64,000 nucleotides of DNA. It comes from UBA2336 sp049306095 (GTDB lineage Bacteria; Bacteroidota; Bacteroidia; Cytophagales; Cyclobacteriaceae). The position numbers were made by a program, and so were the translations under genes. The stretch lies in contig JBAQPU010000060.1 in the NCBI GenBank assembly GCA_049306095.1, positions 1 to 64,000 of the forward strand. Direction: 5' to 3'. How positions within the stretch are numbered: position 1 is the stretch's first letter; each line of letters starts with the position of its first letter. This document shows positions 26,232-35,527 of this stretch, in pieces. The notes below the pieces were generated by a model. It was not told the DNA's origin and made no database searches. It worked only from the letters and a program-made list of their open reading frames with translations.

Positions 26232-27026
26232 TTAATCAGCGCCTAATTTAATGGATTCTACTTCATTTTTATAGTCGCGGATGGCCCTGAAAATTCCTGA
26301 AGCAATCAATTCCTGATTTCCTTCGGTGGCTAAATACTGCTCTTCATGCTGGTTTGATAAGAATCCGACTTCAATGAGTATGCTGGGCATGGCTGTTCGC
26401 CAAAGCACTAAAAAAGGTCCTTGCTTCACCCCCAGGCTTCTTCTGCCCACACGCTTGCTAAATTGGGTCTCTACGTTCGAGGCGAGCTTTAAACTACTTT
26501 CCCTGTAGGCACTCTGGGTAAGTTCAAACAAGATGTAAGATTCCGTACTGTTAGGATCAAATCCCTCATATCGTTCCTTATAGTTTTCATCCAATAAAAT
26601 CACCGAATTCTCGCGCTTGGCAACTCCCATGTTTTTTTCAGACTTATCCAAACCCATTACCCAGGTTTCTGTGCCATAGGCTGTTGCACTGGGGCTTGCG
26701 TTGGCATGAATGGAAACAAACAGGTCGGCATTGTTTGTATTAGCAATTTCCGCTCTCTCGTCAAGCGGAATAAACGTGTCATCCTTTCGGGTATAAATCA
26801 CTTTAACCCCCGGTATATTCTTTTCAATATGCGCCCCTACCTTCAACGCAATTTTTAACACAAGACTTTTCTCTTTCAGCGATTTGCCATGTGTTCCGGG
26901 GTCTTTCCCTCCATGCCCGGCATCAATAACAATTGTTTTGATCTTAAATTCCTGATTCGGATAGCTACTTGAAGAGTTTAGCAGGATAATTGCTAAAAAC
27001 AGGGCGGTAAATCCAATATTCCTCAC
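26232..27026 (-). CDS. N-acetylmuramoyl-L-alanine amidase (Amidase_3)
   Basis: Splits the amide bond between MurNAc and L-Ala in peptidoglycan. About 264 residues from GTG 27026, with a signal-like segment RNIGFTALFLAIILLNSSS, then the zinc-amidase domain: IVIDAGHGGKDPGTHG (first His), the Glu of KSLKEKSLVLKIA, VSIHANASPSA (second His) and ILIEVGFLSNQHE. The frame stays open to an ATG at 27158, but that start would overlap the divergent lptD gene and bury the signal segment. TTG 27044 is a second option. It is the first gene of the amidase-mlaD-carboxylase group. Confidence 0.85.
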   Translation of the reverse strand: MRNIGFTALFLAIILLNSSSSYPNQEFKIKTIVIDAGHGGKDPGTHGKSLKEKSLVLKIALKVGAHIEKNIPGVKVIYTRKDDTFIPLDERAEIANTNNADLFVSIHANASPSATAYGTETWVMGLDKSEKNMGVAKRENSVILLDENYKERYEGFDPNSTESYILFELTQSAYRESSLKLASNVETQFSKRVGRRSLGVKQGPFLVLWRTAMPSILIEVGFLSNQHEEQYLATEGNQELIASGIFRAIRDYKNEVESIKLGAD

Positions 27027-27117
27027 GGGCCGTACGATGTTCAAACTATTTGCAATAACTTTACCCAAAGTTGTGAAATTTTCGCAAAAAGCCAGTATTC
27101 TGCCAACGAACTCACGA

Positions 27118-29787
27118 ATGGTGCGGCCTTCCCTGTTGTTTTTTTTATTTTTTCTCATAACCGGTACTTCTGTGGTACTCTCTCAGGACCCCCTCAGGCG
27201 GATTCCTGCAGGTAACATGGCGATACAATCCGATACAACAACGCCAGCCGATACCACGAAAACACCGGCCGACACTACCAAAACTATCCCTAAGAGCGAC
27301 ATCGAAACCACTATCAATTATTCGGCCAGAGACTCCATTAACAGCAGCATTGACGGCCAAATCGTTTGGCTCTATGGCGATGCTAAGATTGTGTATGGCT
27401 CCATTGAACTGGATGCCGAGGAAATCATCATTGACTATAAAAACAATACCCTCACGGCCAATGGAAAAAGAGATTCACTGGGCAGACGCGTAGGCTACCC
27501 TGTTTTTAAAGATGGCGGGCAACTCTATGAAATGAAGGACATCGTTTACAACTTTAAAACGGGCCGGGCCCGGATTACCGAGGTTGTAACCGAACAGAGC
27601 GAGGGCTTCCTGCATGGAGAGACAGTGTTTAAAAATGAGAACGATGAACTGCTCAGTTTAAAGAATAGCTACACAACCTGTAGCATGGAGCATCCGCACT
27701 TTAACATTCGCGCGACAAAGACTAAAGCCATTCCGGACGATAAAATAGTTTCGGGGCCCTTCTATATGGAGTTCAATGATATTCCGCTGCCCATTGGTTT
27801 TTTATTCGGGATGTTTCCTGCCCAACGCGAAAGCAAGTCAGGCATCATTGTACCCTCGTACGGTGAAGACCGCACACGAGGTTTCAACCTTCGCAGAGGC
27901 GGTTATTATTTTGATGTCAGTGAGTATTTCAAACTTGCTTTAACCGGTGATATTTATTCAAAGGGTGGACACGCCATTTATGTTCAATCACCGTATATGA
28001 AGCGATACAGCTTTAATGGTAATTTTAATTTCAGTTATTCGCGGTACCCTGCTTCCAGCGATATCGAAGACAAAAGTGTTCAGAAAGATTTTAGTTTGTC
28101 GTGGACGCATTCACCGCAATCGAAAGGCACCGGGCGGTTTTCAGCCTCGGTCAACGCGGCTACTTCTTCGTACAATAAAAATAACAACCTGAACTATTCA
28201 TACACCGATTTGAGTTCATCCAGCATCAACAGTATCTCAAGGAAGTTGAGTTCCAATATTTCCTACAGCAAACGGTTTTCGAACACTCCTTTTAGCATGG
28301 GGATAAACCTGAGTCACAACCAGGATCTTGAAACCGAGCAGGTGGATATGCAACTGCCCAACCTTACGGTAAACATGCAAAATCAATATCCGTTTCAGCG
28401 GAAAGATGGTGTACAAACCGTGCTGGATAATTTTTCATTTGGTTATAGCATGGCCGCCAGTAACCGCATTACCAATAACATGGGAAAAACCGGAAGCAGT
28501 ACCACCACCGATAGCATTGCGCCTTTCAATGGGGCTAACTTTGCCAGATTTTATGAAAATGGAAAAAAGGGAATTCGTCACAGTGTGCCAATCGGTTACT
28601 CCTTTAAAGCTTTTCGGTTTTTCACCATCTCCCCTAACATCAGCTACGAAGAGAAATGGTATTTTGAAAAACTCAATTGGGAATACGATGTGGTAAACAA
28701 TCAGCCAACGCTAACCTCCGATACCATAAAGGGATTTAACCGGATTGCCAACTACAGCTTTAGCGCAGGGCTTAATACACGCGTGTACGGAACGTATCAT
28801 ATGAAACGCGGGAATATTAAAGCCATACGCCACGTAGTAAACCCAACCCTTTCGTTTAGCTATACACCTGACTTTAGTAAAAACGACAACTACTTTCAGG
28901 CCATCAACCAGAACGGGAAAATTATTTACAAATCGAGGCATGAAGGCTTTGTATACGGTCCCTCTACCTTAGGCAAGAGCGGGGCCATAGGCTTTGGAGT
29001 AGGAAATAGTGTTGAAATGAAGGTTCAATCTGAAAAAGACAGTGTTGCACGAAAGGTAAGTCTGCTAAACAACCTCTCCATTAACTCATCCTACAACCTG
29101 GTTGCCGACTCATTTAACCTGGCGCCATTTGGCTTATCCGCTAATACCAACGCGTTCGAGAACAAGTTAAATATTAACATGAGTGCCACGCTGGATCCTT
29201 ACTACTATAAAACATTTACAACCGAAGAGGGAAAGACATACGAACGCAGGGTGGATGAACTCGCCTGGAAAGCCGGCAGCATTGGCAGGATAACTTCTGC
29301 GACCATGGCCATCAGCACAAACCTGAATCCAAAAGCGCGCGAGAATGAACAGAAGAGCCGCGATAAAATTTTAAAATCTGACTTACCCGAACAGGAAAAA
29401 CAATTTCTACTGAACAACCCGAATTCCTACATCGATTTTGAAATTCCCTGGAGTTTACGAATCAACTATAGCCTGAACTACACACGGTCAGTCAAACAAC
29501 CGACCACCACAAAAATTCATAATATAACACAGGCCATCCAGTTCTCGGGTGATCTCTCCCTTTCAGAAAAATGGAAAATAAACTTTAGTTCCGGATACCA
29601 CTTTGAAAGTAAAGAGTTTACGCAAACCACCGTGACCATTGCCCGCGACCTCCACTGCTGGACGCTCAACTTCTTCTGGGTTCCATTCGGACCGTTTACA
29701 TCGTATAATCTATCCATTAACGTAAAGGCTTCTGTTTTGCAGGATTTGAAGATGGAGAGAAGAAAGCCGTTCTATGATAATTTGTAG
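27118..29787 (+). CDS. lptD: LPS-assembly protein LptD homologue (Bacteroidota type)
   Basis: 889 residues from the ATG at 27118, which opens a good signal peptide (MVRPSLLFFLFFLITGTSVV). A low-complexity Thr/Asp linker (PADTTKTPADTTK) precedes an OstA-like periplasmic domain (VWLYGDAKIVYGSIELDAEEIIIDYKNN), then a long beta-barrel domain with alternating aromatic strands. It should insert lipopolysaccharide in the outer leaflet with LptE. The divergent amidase and mlaD genes make an envelope cluster. An earlier in-frame ATG (27037) is rejected because it would hide the signal peptide. Confidence 0.85.
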   Translation: MVRPSLLFFLFFLITGTSVVLSQDPLRRIPAGNMAIQSDTTTPADTTKTPADTTKTIPKSDIETTINYSARDSINSSIDGQIVWLYGDAKIVYGSIELDAEEIIIDYKNNTLTANGKRDSLGRRVGYPVFKDGGQLYEMKDIVYNFKTGRARITEVVTEQSEGFLHGETVFKNENDELLSLKNSYTTCSMEHPHFNIRATKTKAIPDDKIVSGPFYMEFNDIPLPIGFLFGMFPAQRESKSGIIVPSYGEDRTRGFNLRRGGYYFDVSEYFKLALTGDIYSKGGHAIYVQSPYMKRYSFNGNFNFSYSRYPASSDIEDKSVQKDFSLSWTHSPQSKGTGRFSASVNAATSSYNKNNNLNYSYTDLSSSSINSISRKLSSNISYSKRFSNTPFSMGINLSHNQDLETEQVDMQLPNLTVNMQNQYPFQRKDGVQTVLDNFSFGYSMAASNRITNNMGKTGSSTTTDSIAPFNGANFARFYENGKKGIRHSVPIGYSFKAFRFFTISPNISYEEKWYFEKLNWEYDVVNNQPTLTSDTIKGFNRIANYSFSAGLNTRVYGTYHMKRGNIKAIRHVVNPTLSFSYTPDFSKNDNYFQAINQNGKIIYKSRHEGFVYGPSTLGKSGAIGFGVGNSVEMKVQSEKDSVARKVSLLNNLSINSSYNLVADSFNLAPFGLSANTNAFENKLNINMSATLDPYYYKTFTTEEGKTYERRVDELAWKAGSIGRITSATMAISTNLNPKARENEQKSRDKILKSDLPEQEKQFLLNNPNSYIDFEIPWSLRINYSLNYTRSVKQPTTTKIHNITQAIQFSGDLSLSEKWKINFSSGYHFESKEFTQTTVTIARDLHCWTLNFFWVPFGPFTSYNLSINVKASVLQDLKMERRKPFYDNL

Positions 29788-29788
29788 T

Positions 29789-30442
29789 TCAGCGGCCTGA
29801 CTCCACCTTCCGCTTTACATTGACATGAAACTCGGTAAGACCTTTTTCATGGAAACCGGGATATAATAGCTTATCGCGAAAAAGTGAACCGCTTCTATAC
29901 CAGGTTTCGTGGACTACCACTGTTTGATTTCCGTTTTCTTTTAATTGAATTAACTGGGTGCCTGTTGAAGCTCCGTTTTGCAGATAGCAGATTTTAATCG
30001 TCTTTTCCTGATCATCCACAGCGGTTACTTCATGGCCCACTGCTAAGTGTACCCGGTTGGCAAACAAATTCAGGTTTAAAAAAATTATCTGACCGGCTTC
30101 TATTCCATGATACGCATCTCCCGGATATGAAATTTCATTCTTCACCCTGGAATACATCAGTCCGAAGGAAACCATTTCCCCGCGCCATGTCTCTTCCGGA
30201 CTAATGGTTTTATAGGCATTCCAAACAGTATTCCGGTCTGCCTCAATCAAAAAAGACTTGATGTGCTTATGATAGTGCTTCCCATCTGCCTGATCATAAC
30301 AAAATGACCGAAGGTTACTTAAATCACTTCTTGCGGCAATTCTATTATCGCGAAGAAGTTTTTTCACTTTCTCTTGTGTGATCCTGCGAAAGTCAATTAG
30401 ACTTTCATCGGAATTGCCCGATTCTAAATTCTCAATTCTCAA
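29789..30442 (-). CDS. Conserved protein of unknown function
   Basis: 217 residues, family not recognised. It begins 8 bp after the lysS stop on the same strand, and the start is a TTG within a short AT-rich tandem repeat (about 30421-30446), so the true start is doubtful. The sequence is mixed alpha/beta with FLIEADRNTVWNAYKTISPEETW and a C-terminal QTVVVHETWYRSGS, which could be a START/SRPBCC-like lipid-binding fold; this is a guess. It is convergent with lptD, with only 1 bp between the stops. Confidence 0.7.
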   Translation of the reverse strand: MRIENLESGNSDESLIDFRRITQEKVKKLLRDNRIAARSDLSNLRSFCYDQADGKHYHKHIKSFLIEADRNTVWNAYKTISPEETWRGEMVSFGLMYSRVKNEISYPGDAYHGIEAGQIIFLNLNLFANRVHLAVGHEVTAVDDQEKTIKICYLQNGASTGTQLIQLKENGNQTVVVHETWYRSGSLFRDKLLYPGFHEKGLTEFHVNVKRKVESGR

Positions 30443-30450
30443 TTCTTGAG

Positions 30451-32181
30451 TTATTTCAGCCAGCCTTCAACTTCTTCGAGGGTGGGGTTCTGGACATTTT
30501 CCATCTTCAGTTTTTTACGCAACCCGCACACATCGTTGAACAGTTTTGATGCTTTGAAACTTTTTAACTGCTCAACCGATTGAATATTCATTTTCTGAAG
30601 GATGGGGAATAACTCCATGCGGATACCCAATTGATTGGCTTCTGCTTCGGTAAAGCCTCCGCCTTGTTTTTCGGGTTTCATCTGAGGAAAGAAAAGAACA
30701 TCCTGTATGGACGGAGAGTTAGTCATAATCATGCACAGGCGGTCGATACCAATACCAAGGCCTGCTGTTGGAGGCATGCCAAACTCCAGTGCGCGCAAAA
30801 AGTCTTCATCCAATGTCATGGCCTCTTCATCGCCCCGTTTGCCCAATTCCAACTGTTCTTCAAAACGCTTGCGCTGATCAATGGGGTCATTCAATTCAGA
30901 AAATGAATTACATATTTCTTTGCCATTACAAATGGCCTCGAAACGCTCCACCAAACCCGGAACGCTGCGATGCTTCTTGGCTAATGGCGACATCTCCACC
31001 GGATAATCCATGATGAAAGTAGGTTGAATTAAAAGTGGTTCACACTTCTCACCAAAAATAGCATCGATGAGTTTTCCTTTCGCCATAGTCTCATCCACGG
31101 GAACCTGCAATTTCTTACAGGTATCGCGAAGGGTTGCTTCATCCATTTGCGAAATATCAACCCCGGTGAAATGCTGAATGGCTTCAAACATGGTAAATCG
31201 TTTCCAGGGGCGTTTAAAATCAATTTCATGGTCACCTACTTTTACCAATGTTTTTCCATGCAAATCAAGGGCAACCTGTTCAATCATCTCTTCTACCAAA
31301 TCCATCATCCAATAGTAATCCTTGTAGGCCACATACAACTCTACCTGTGTAAATTCCGGATTATGAAAGCGTGACATCCCTTCGTTACGGAAATCTTTAG
31401 AAAATTCATATACCCCGTGATAGCCGCCAACAATCAATCGCTTTAAATAAAGTTCATTGGCAATACGCAGGTACAAGGTCATGTCGAGCGAATTGTGGTG
31501 CGTTTTAAAAGGCTTCGCTGCGGCACCTCCGTATAGGGGCTGAAGAATGGGCGTTTCAACTTCGAGGTACGCCTTGTCATTCAAATATGTTCGCATGGAG
31601 TTCACCAACTTCGTGCGCTTAATAAAGGTGTCGCGCACTTCAGGGTTTACAATCATATCGACATAGCGCATCCTGTAGCGTTGCTCGGGGTCGGTAAAGG
31701 CATCGTGTTTGTGTGCTACGCCTTGTTCATCGGTGGTTTCTTTTACAATAGGCAACGGTCGTAACGACTTCGATAAAATCTTGAAAGCAGTAACGTGAAT
31801 TGAAATTTCACCGGTTTGGGTGGTAAACCCATACCCCTTCACACCAATAATATCGCCAATGTCGAGCAGCTTTTTGAATACAACATTATAGAGTGTTTTA
31901 TCTTCGGTTGGGCATAGGTCATCTCTGCGAAAATAAATCTGTATTCGGCCGGTTTCATCCTGAAGTTCGGCAAACGAAGCAGAGCCCATAATTCTACGGG
32001 TCATGATTCTACCCGCAATGGAGATTTGACGGTAGTCACTTTTATGGCGTTCGTAATTTTCATGTATCTCAGCAGCGGAAGCATTTACTTCAAATAGCTC
32101 TGCCGGATAAGGATCTATTCCTAATTTTTCAAGTTCTTCCTTTGCCTGCCTTCTGATGAGTTCTTGTTCGCTTAATGACAT
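30451..32181 (-). CDS. lysS: Lysine--tRNA ligase (class II)
   Basis: 576 residues. The N-terminal OB fold (ISIAGRIMTRRIMGSASFAEL, about 50-75) binds the anticodon. The class II core has motif 2 in DFRNEGMSRFHNPEFTQVE and motif 3 in GLGIGIDRLCMIMTNS. A C-terminal extension of about 70 residues after motif 3 is present, as in several Bacteroidota. It charges tRNA-Lys in the cytoplasm. An exact TATTTTTG box lies 18 bp upstream of the ATG. Confidence 0.95.
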   Translation of the reverse strand: MSLSEQELIRRQAKEELEKLGIDPYPAELFEVNASAAEIHENYERHKSDYRQISIAGRIMTRRIMGSASFAELQDETGRIQIYFRRDDLCPTEDKTLYNVVFKKLLDIGDIIGVKGYGFTTQTGEISIHVTAFKILSKSLRPLPIVKETTDEQGVAHKHDAFTDPEQRYRMRYVDMIVNPEVRDTFIKRTKLVNSMRTYLNDKAYLEVETPILQPLYGGAAAKPFKTHHNSLDMTLYLRIANELYLKRLIVGGYHGVYEFSKDFRNEGMSRFHNPEFTQVELYVAYKDYYWMMDLVEEMIEQVALDLHGKTLVKVGDHEIDFKRPWKRFTMFEAIQHFTGVDISQMDEATLRDTCKKLQVPVDETMAKGKLIDAIFGEKCEPLLIQPTFIMDYPVEMSPLAKKHRSVPGLVERFEAICNGKEICNSFSELNDPIDQRKRFEEQLELGKRGDEEAMTLDEDFLRALEFGMPPTAGLGIGIDRLCMIMTNSPSIQDVLFFPQMKPEKQGGGFTEAEANQLGIRMELFPILQKMNIQSVEQLKSFKASKLFNDVCGLRKKLKMENVQNPTLEEVEGWLK

Positions 32182-32198
32182 CTATTCTGAGTTTTGGG

Positions 32199-32206
32199 CA
32201 AAAATA
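32199..32206 (-). promoter_or_regulatory. lysS: Bacteroidota -7 box for lysS (TATTTTTG)
   Basis: On the minus strand the sequence reads TATTTTTG, an exact TAnnTTTG, 18 bp before the lysS ATG. No convincing TTTG -33 element was found at the expected distance. Confidence 0.4.
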
Positions 32207-32236
32207 ATCGATTAATAGTGAGGTAAAAACATTTCT

Positions 32237-32244
32237 TATATTTG
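32237..32244 (+). promoter_or_regulatory. -7 box for the toxin-antitoxin pair (TATATTTG)
   Basis: Exact TAnnTTTG match, 39 bp upstream of the antitoxin ATG. Two direct copies of TTTCATAC (32247-32254 and 32273-32280) and a palindrome ATACGTAT (32251-32258) lie just downstream. This is where an autoregulating antitoxin would bind (inference). Confidence 0.45.
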
Positions 32245-32282
32245 TGTTTCATACGTATCAATTATAAATTAATTTCATACTT

Positions 32283-32516
32283 ATGGCAACCTTCACAAGT
32301 ACCTTACCCGACAGTTTACTCAACATGCTTTCTGAAAAAGCTAAACACCTATCGGTTCCAAAAAATAAGCTGATTGAAAATGCGCTCCGTCTGTATCTCG
32401 AACATCTTGAAAAAGCAGAGTACATCAAATCCTACCAATCGGCCGCACAGGACAAGGATGTACTTTCATTGGCGGAAGAGGGACTGGAAGATTATCTCAG
32501 ACAAATTGAGATATGA
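32283..32516 (+). CDS. Antitoxin of a MazF/PemK-type toxin-antitoxin pair
   Basis: 77 residues. The N-terminal part FTSTLPDSLLNMLSEKAKHL then SVPKNKLIENALRLYLEH has the strand-helix-helix pattern of ribbon-helix-helix antitoxins. The acidic C-terminus (SLAEEGLEDYLRQIEI) should wrap the toxin. Together with the direct repeats at its promoter this predicts self-repression. The stop overlaps the toxin ATG by 4 bp. Confidence 0.85.
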   Translation: MATFTSTLPDSLLNMLSEKAKHLSVPKNKLIENALRLYLEHLEKAEYIKSYQSAAQDKDVLSLAEEGLEDYLRQIEI

Positions 32517-32845
32517 AACAGGGCGAAATCTGGTACGCCAATTTGAATCCCCCTAAAGGAAGTGAACAGGCCGGCCTTAGACCAGTAGTTATTTTAAGTG
32601 GGAATTTGTTAAATCAGCATTTGGGTATTGTTATCATTGCCCCACTCACTTCAAAAGTAAAACGATATAAAGGAAACCCCATCCTTGCACCTTCAAAATT
32701 CAATGGATTAAATCAGGAGTCCGAACTCCTGGTTTTTCACACTCGATCCATCACTAAGGAAAGAATGGTTAATAGAATAGGAAAGATTGAAACTTTTGAA
32801 CTCGAGAGGGCGGTTAAGACCTTAAATGATATTTTAAAATATTGA
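32513..32845 (+). CDS. MazF/PemK-type endoribonuclease toxin
   Basis: 110 residues of the PemK/MazF family. The start MKQGEIWYANLNPPKGSEQA then GLRPVVILS, the central IVIIAPLTSKVKRYKGNPI, and HTRSITKERMVNRIGKI contain the residues conserved in RNA-cleaving MazF toxins (Arg in GLRPVVIL, Thr in PLTS). It would cleave mRNA when freed from the antitoxin. It is encoded 4 bp overlapping the antitoxin gene; the cleaved sequence is unknown. Confidence 0.9.
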   Translation: MKQGEIWYANLNPPKGSEQAGLRPVVILSGNLLNQHLGIVIIAPLTSKVKRYKGNPILAPSKFNGLNQESELLVFHTRSITKERMVNRIGKIETFELERAVKTLNDILKY

Positions 32846-32848
32846 CCG

Positions 32849-34027
32849 CTATCCTTTTCTTCTCTTCAACTCCTTCCTGATCATGATCAGCTCACGGCTG
32901 CTTTGTCCGGCAACCGATGTATTCTCTTCGGCTCTTCTGAGGAGGTAGGGCATCACCGATTTTACCGGTCCGTATGGCACATACTTGGCAACACGGTACC
33001 CTGCTTTGGCCAGGTTAAACGAAATATTGTCGCTCATGCCATAAAGCTGGGCAAACCAGAATTTTTCATCGTGGATGGCGATTCCATGTTTTTCCATGAG
33101 CTGGGTCAGGAACAGGTTACTGTATTCGTTATGTGAACCGCACATCATTGAAATCCTGTGTCTGTTTAACACACAAAATTCTACTGCATCATTAAAGGCC
33201 TGATCGCTGGCCTCTTTCGTTGGTTGAATCGGGCTTGGATAACCAAGTTTTTCGGCACGTTCCCGTTCTTTTTCCATGTATGCACCCCGCACAAGTTTAA
33301 CACCAACATAGTAGTTCCCTTTTTCTGCTTCGGCAAAGGTGTTTTTCAGATTTTGAAGGGACTCCGTCCGATACAGTTGATAGGTATTCCAAACAATGGC
33401 CTTTTCACCATTGTATTTTTTCATCATGTCATAAACCAATGCATCAATTGGATCCTGAATCCAGGTTTCTTCCGCATCGACCAAAACAGGAACTCTGTAC
33501 TCAAAGGCTTTCGCGCAAATACGGTTAACGCGTGCTCGTATTTTTTCAAATGCTGTTTGTTCTTCCTGGCTTAGTTTATCCTTGCGCTGTACTTTCTCAA
33601 GAACATCTGCAGACGCTATTCCGGTAGCTTTAAATACACAAAAAGGAAGTTTATTGGATTGATGCGCCTTTTCAATGGTGCGCATTATTTCCTCGGTGGT
33701 CTTTTCAAAACCTGCTTCTGTTTTTTCGCCTTCAACCGAATAATCGAGAATGGTACCAATTCCATATTTCGCCAACCGGTCGGATGCCGCCTTGGCTGTT
33801 TCAATGCTTTCGCCTCCGCAGAAATGGTAGAATACGGTGCTCTTGATCATCCCCTCAATAGGCAATCCTACTTTCAATGACCATTTAACCAAACCGGTGG
33901 CCATAGCGGAAATCCATGGGTGATTTACCAACGAAAAAATGAAATTGGCTTTTTTTAATTCGAGGTCAGATTTGTACGAAAAAGCAACGGCAGTGTCTTC
34001 AAAATTAATTTTCGGTTCTGTTTCCAT
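32849..34027 (-). CDS. Proline dehydrogenase
   Basis: A 392-residue FAD enzyme that oxidises proline to delta-1-pyrroline-5-carboxylate, passing electrons to the quinone pool. It is the single-domain type (PutA is much longer). The beta-alpha barrel shows KLVRGAYMEKERERAEKLGY (proline and FAD binding) and a C-terminal KYVPYGPVKSVMPYLLRRAEENTS with the conserved RRxxEN. The P5C dehydrogenase is not in the window. It is convergent with the toxin gene, with 3 bp between stops. Confidence 0.92.
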   Translation of the reverse strand: METEPKINFEDTAVAFSYKSDLELKKANFIFSLVNHPWISAMATGLVKWSLKVGLPIEGMIKSTVFYHFCGGESIETAKAASDRLAKYGIGTILDYSVEGEKTEAGFEKTTEEIMRTIEKAHQSNKLPFCVFKATGIASADVLEKVQRKDKLSQEEQTAFEKIRARVNRICAKAFEYRVPVLVDAEETWIQDPIDALVYDMMKKYNGEKAIVWNTYQLYRTESLQNLKNTFAEAEKGNYYVGVKLVRGAYMEKERERAEKLGYPSPIQPTKEASDQAFNDAVEFCVLNRHRISMMCGSHNEYSNLFLTQLMEKHGIAIHDEKFWFAQLYGMSDNISFNLAKAGYRVAKYVPYGPVKSVMPYLLRRAEENTSVAGQSSRELIMIRKELKRRKG

Positions 34028-34078
34028 AAATAGTCGATAAGCATTTGTCGGCTCCTCTGGGGGTGCCTATTCGGGCGC

Positions 34079-34107
34079 CAAAGATAACCCAAAAATCAAC
34101 CTTCAAA
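34079..34107 (-). promoter_or_regulatory. Promoter of proline dehydrogenase gene
   Basis: On the minus strand TATCTTTG at 34086-34079 is an exact TAnnTTTG, with TTTG at 34107-34104 and 17 bp between. Both Bacteroidota promoter elements are present. The start codon at 34027 would follow a leader of about 45 nt. Confidence 0.5.
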
Positions 34108-34213
34108 TCTTAATAAAATATGATTTAACCCATATTTTTTGATTTTTGTGATTTGAGGCTTTTACCGGTAATTTTAACCCCTTCCCATTAAACCTTTACT
34201 AAGAAAATTTGCT

Positions 34214-35254
34214 GTGACCCCGAACATCATTCTTACGCAACATCCCGGCCCCGATCTGCAAAAATTCCTTTCAGAAAAAAAGTATTCCGCTCTGGCCGTA
34301 TTGACCGATGAGAATACAACTGTGCATTGTTATCCGCTGCTCCAAAAATACCTGCCGGATCATTTCCGGATTCAACTGGCGAGCGGAGAGGAGCATAAAA
34401 CCCTTCAAAGTTGTACGGCCATCTGGCAGGCTATGACCAATGCAAGGCTCGACAGGCATTCAGCGTTACTTACCCTTGGCGGTGGCGTGCTGGGCGACAT
34501 GGGCGGATTTTGCGCAGCCACCTATAAACGAGGCATCGATTTTATTACCATTCCAACAACCCTGCTGGCACAGGCCGATGCCAGTATTGGCGGAAAGTTG
34601 GGGATCGATTTTGATAATTTTAAGAATCAGATTGGGCTCTTTAAAGAGCCATCCCTCAACCTGATCCATACGGGGTTCCTTCAAACCCTGCCTGAAACCG
34701 AACTACGGTCAGGTTTTGCTGAAGTAATTAAACATGCGCTGATATCGGATAGAACGTTATGGGATGAGATTCGCACAAGAGGTTTGAAAGATCAGCCCTG
34801 GGAAGTGTTGGTGCCAAAATCTGCAGCATTCAAAAGTTCCATTGTAGCAAAAGACCCTCACGAAAAGGGGTTGCGTAAAATCCTGAATGCCGGCCATACG
34901 GTTGGCCATGCACTGGAAAGCTATTTTCTGAGCAAAGGCAATAAAATTTTACACGGTGAAGCCATTGCGGCCGGAATAATTGCTGAAGCTTACCTGGGGA
35001 CAAAGCGGGGTTTTTTAGATGAAAAATCGCTGAGGGAAATTGAAAGCTATGTGCTGAAAATCTTTGGGAAGCTGTCCTATCAGGAAAATCAACAGCAGGA
35101 AATTGCAATGCTTTGCTTACAGGATAAGAAAAATAAGGGCAATAGCGTACGCTGCGTCCTCCCCGATGGGATTGGGAAGGCCCAATTTGATGCGGAAATC
35201 AGTCTTGACGAGATCGTGGAGTGTCTGGCATACTATCGTTTACTTCAAACATAA
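34214..35254 (+). CDS. aroB: 3-dehydroquinate synthase
   Basis: Second step of the shikimate pathway: converts DAHP to 3-dehydroquinate with NAD and a metal. 346 residues with the NAD-binding GGGVLGDMGGFCAATYKRG, the PTTLLAQADASIGGKLGID stretch, FAEVIKHALI and the metal-binding GHTVGHALES and LHGEAIAAG. The start is a GTG at 34214. Its last 10 bp overlap the convergent YtxH-like gene. aroA follows on the same strand at 35528, with no common transcript required. Confidence 0.94.
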   Translation: MTPNIILTQHPGPDLQKFLSEKKYSALAVLTDENTTVHCYPLLQKYLPDHFRIQLASGEEHKTLQSCTAIWQAMTNARLDRHSALLTLGGGVLGDMGGFCAATYKRGIDFITIPTTLLAQADASIGGKLGIDFDNFKNQIGLFKEPSLNLIHTGFLQTLPETELRSGFAEVIKHALISDRTLWDEIRTRGLKDQPWEVLVPKSAAFKSSIVAKDPHEKGLRKILNAGHTVGHALESYFLSKGNKILHGEAIAAGIIAEAYLGTKRGFLDEKSLREIESYVLKIFGKLSYQENQQQEIAMLCLQDKKNKGNSVRCVLPDGIGKAQFDAEISLDEIVECLAYYRLLQT

Positions 35255-35433
35255 TGAACATCAGAATCGTCAAACGATCCACCGTCCTTGTTGAAGGTCT
35301 TCTTGATAGATTCAGCTTTCTTAACAATAAATTCTTTCGTTTTCTTCTTACGGTCTCCGGTAAGAAGCCACGCTGCTAACAAAGCCCCAGATGCAACACC
35401 CAATCCAATCGCTATTTTTCTTGTCGTACTCAT
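35245..35433 (-). CDS. Small YtxH-like membrane protein
   Basis: 62 residues: MSTTRKIAIGLGVASGALLA begins a single span (about 7-23) with small-residue packing, then a basic, Lys-rich coil (GDRKKKTKEFIVKKAESIKK) and an acidic end. It resembles YtxH-like stress proteins of unknown role. It lies opposite the end of aroB, with a 10-bp overlap of coding ends. Confidence 0.75.
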   Translation of the reverse strand: MSTTRKIAIGLGVASGALLAAWLLTGDRKKKTKEFIVKKAESIKKTFNKDGGSFDDSDVHYV

Positions 35434-35527
35434 AGTAGATTTAACCCAAATTTAGTCAGAAATGTTTCGTGCAGTAAAGGAAAGAAGTACAAAAATTTTT
35501 ATTGTCCAACCCTAACACCTAGTAGTC

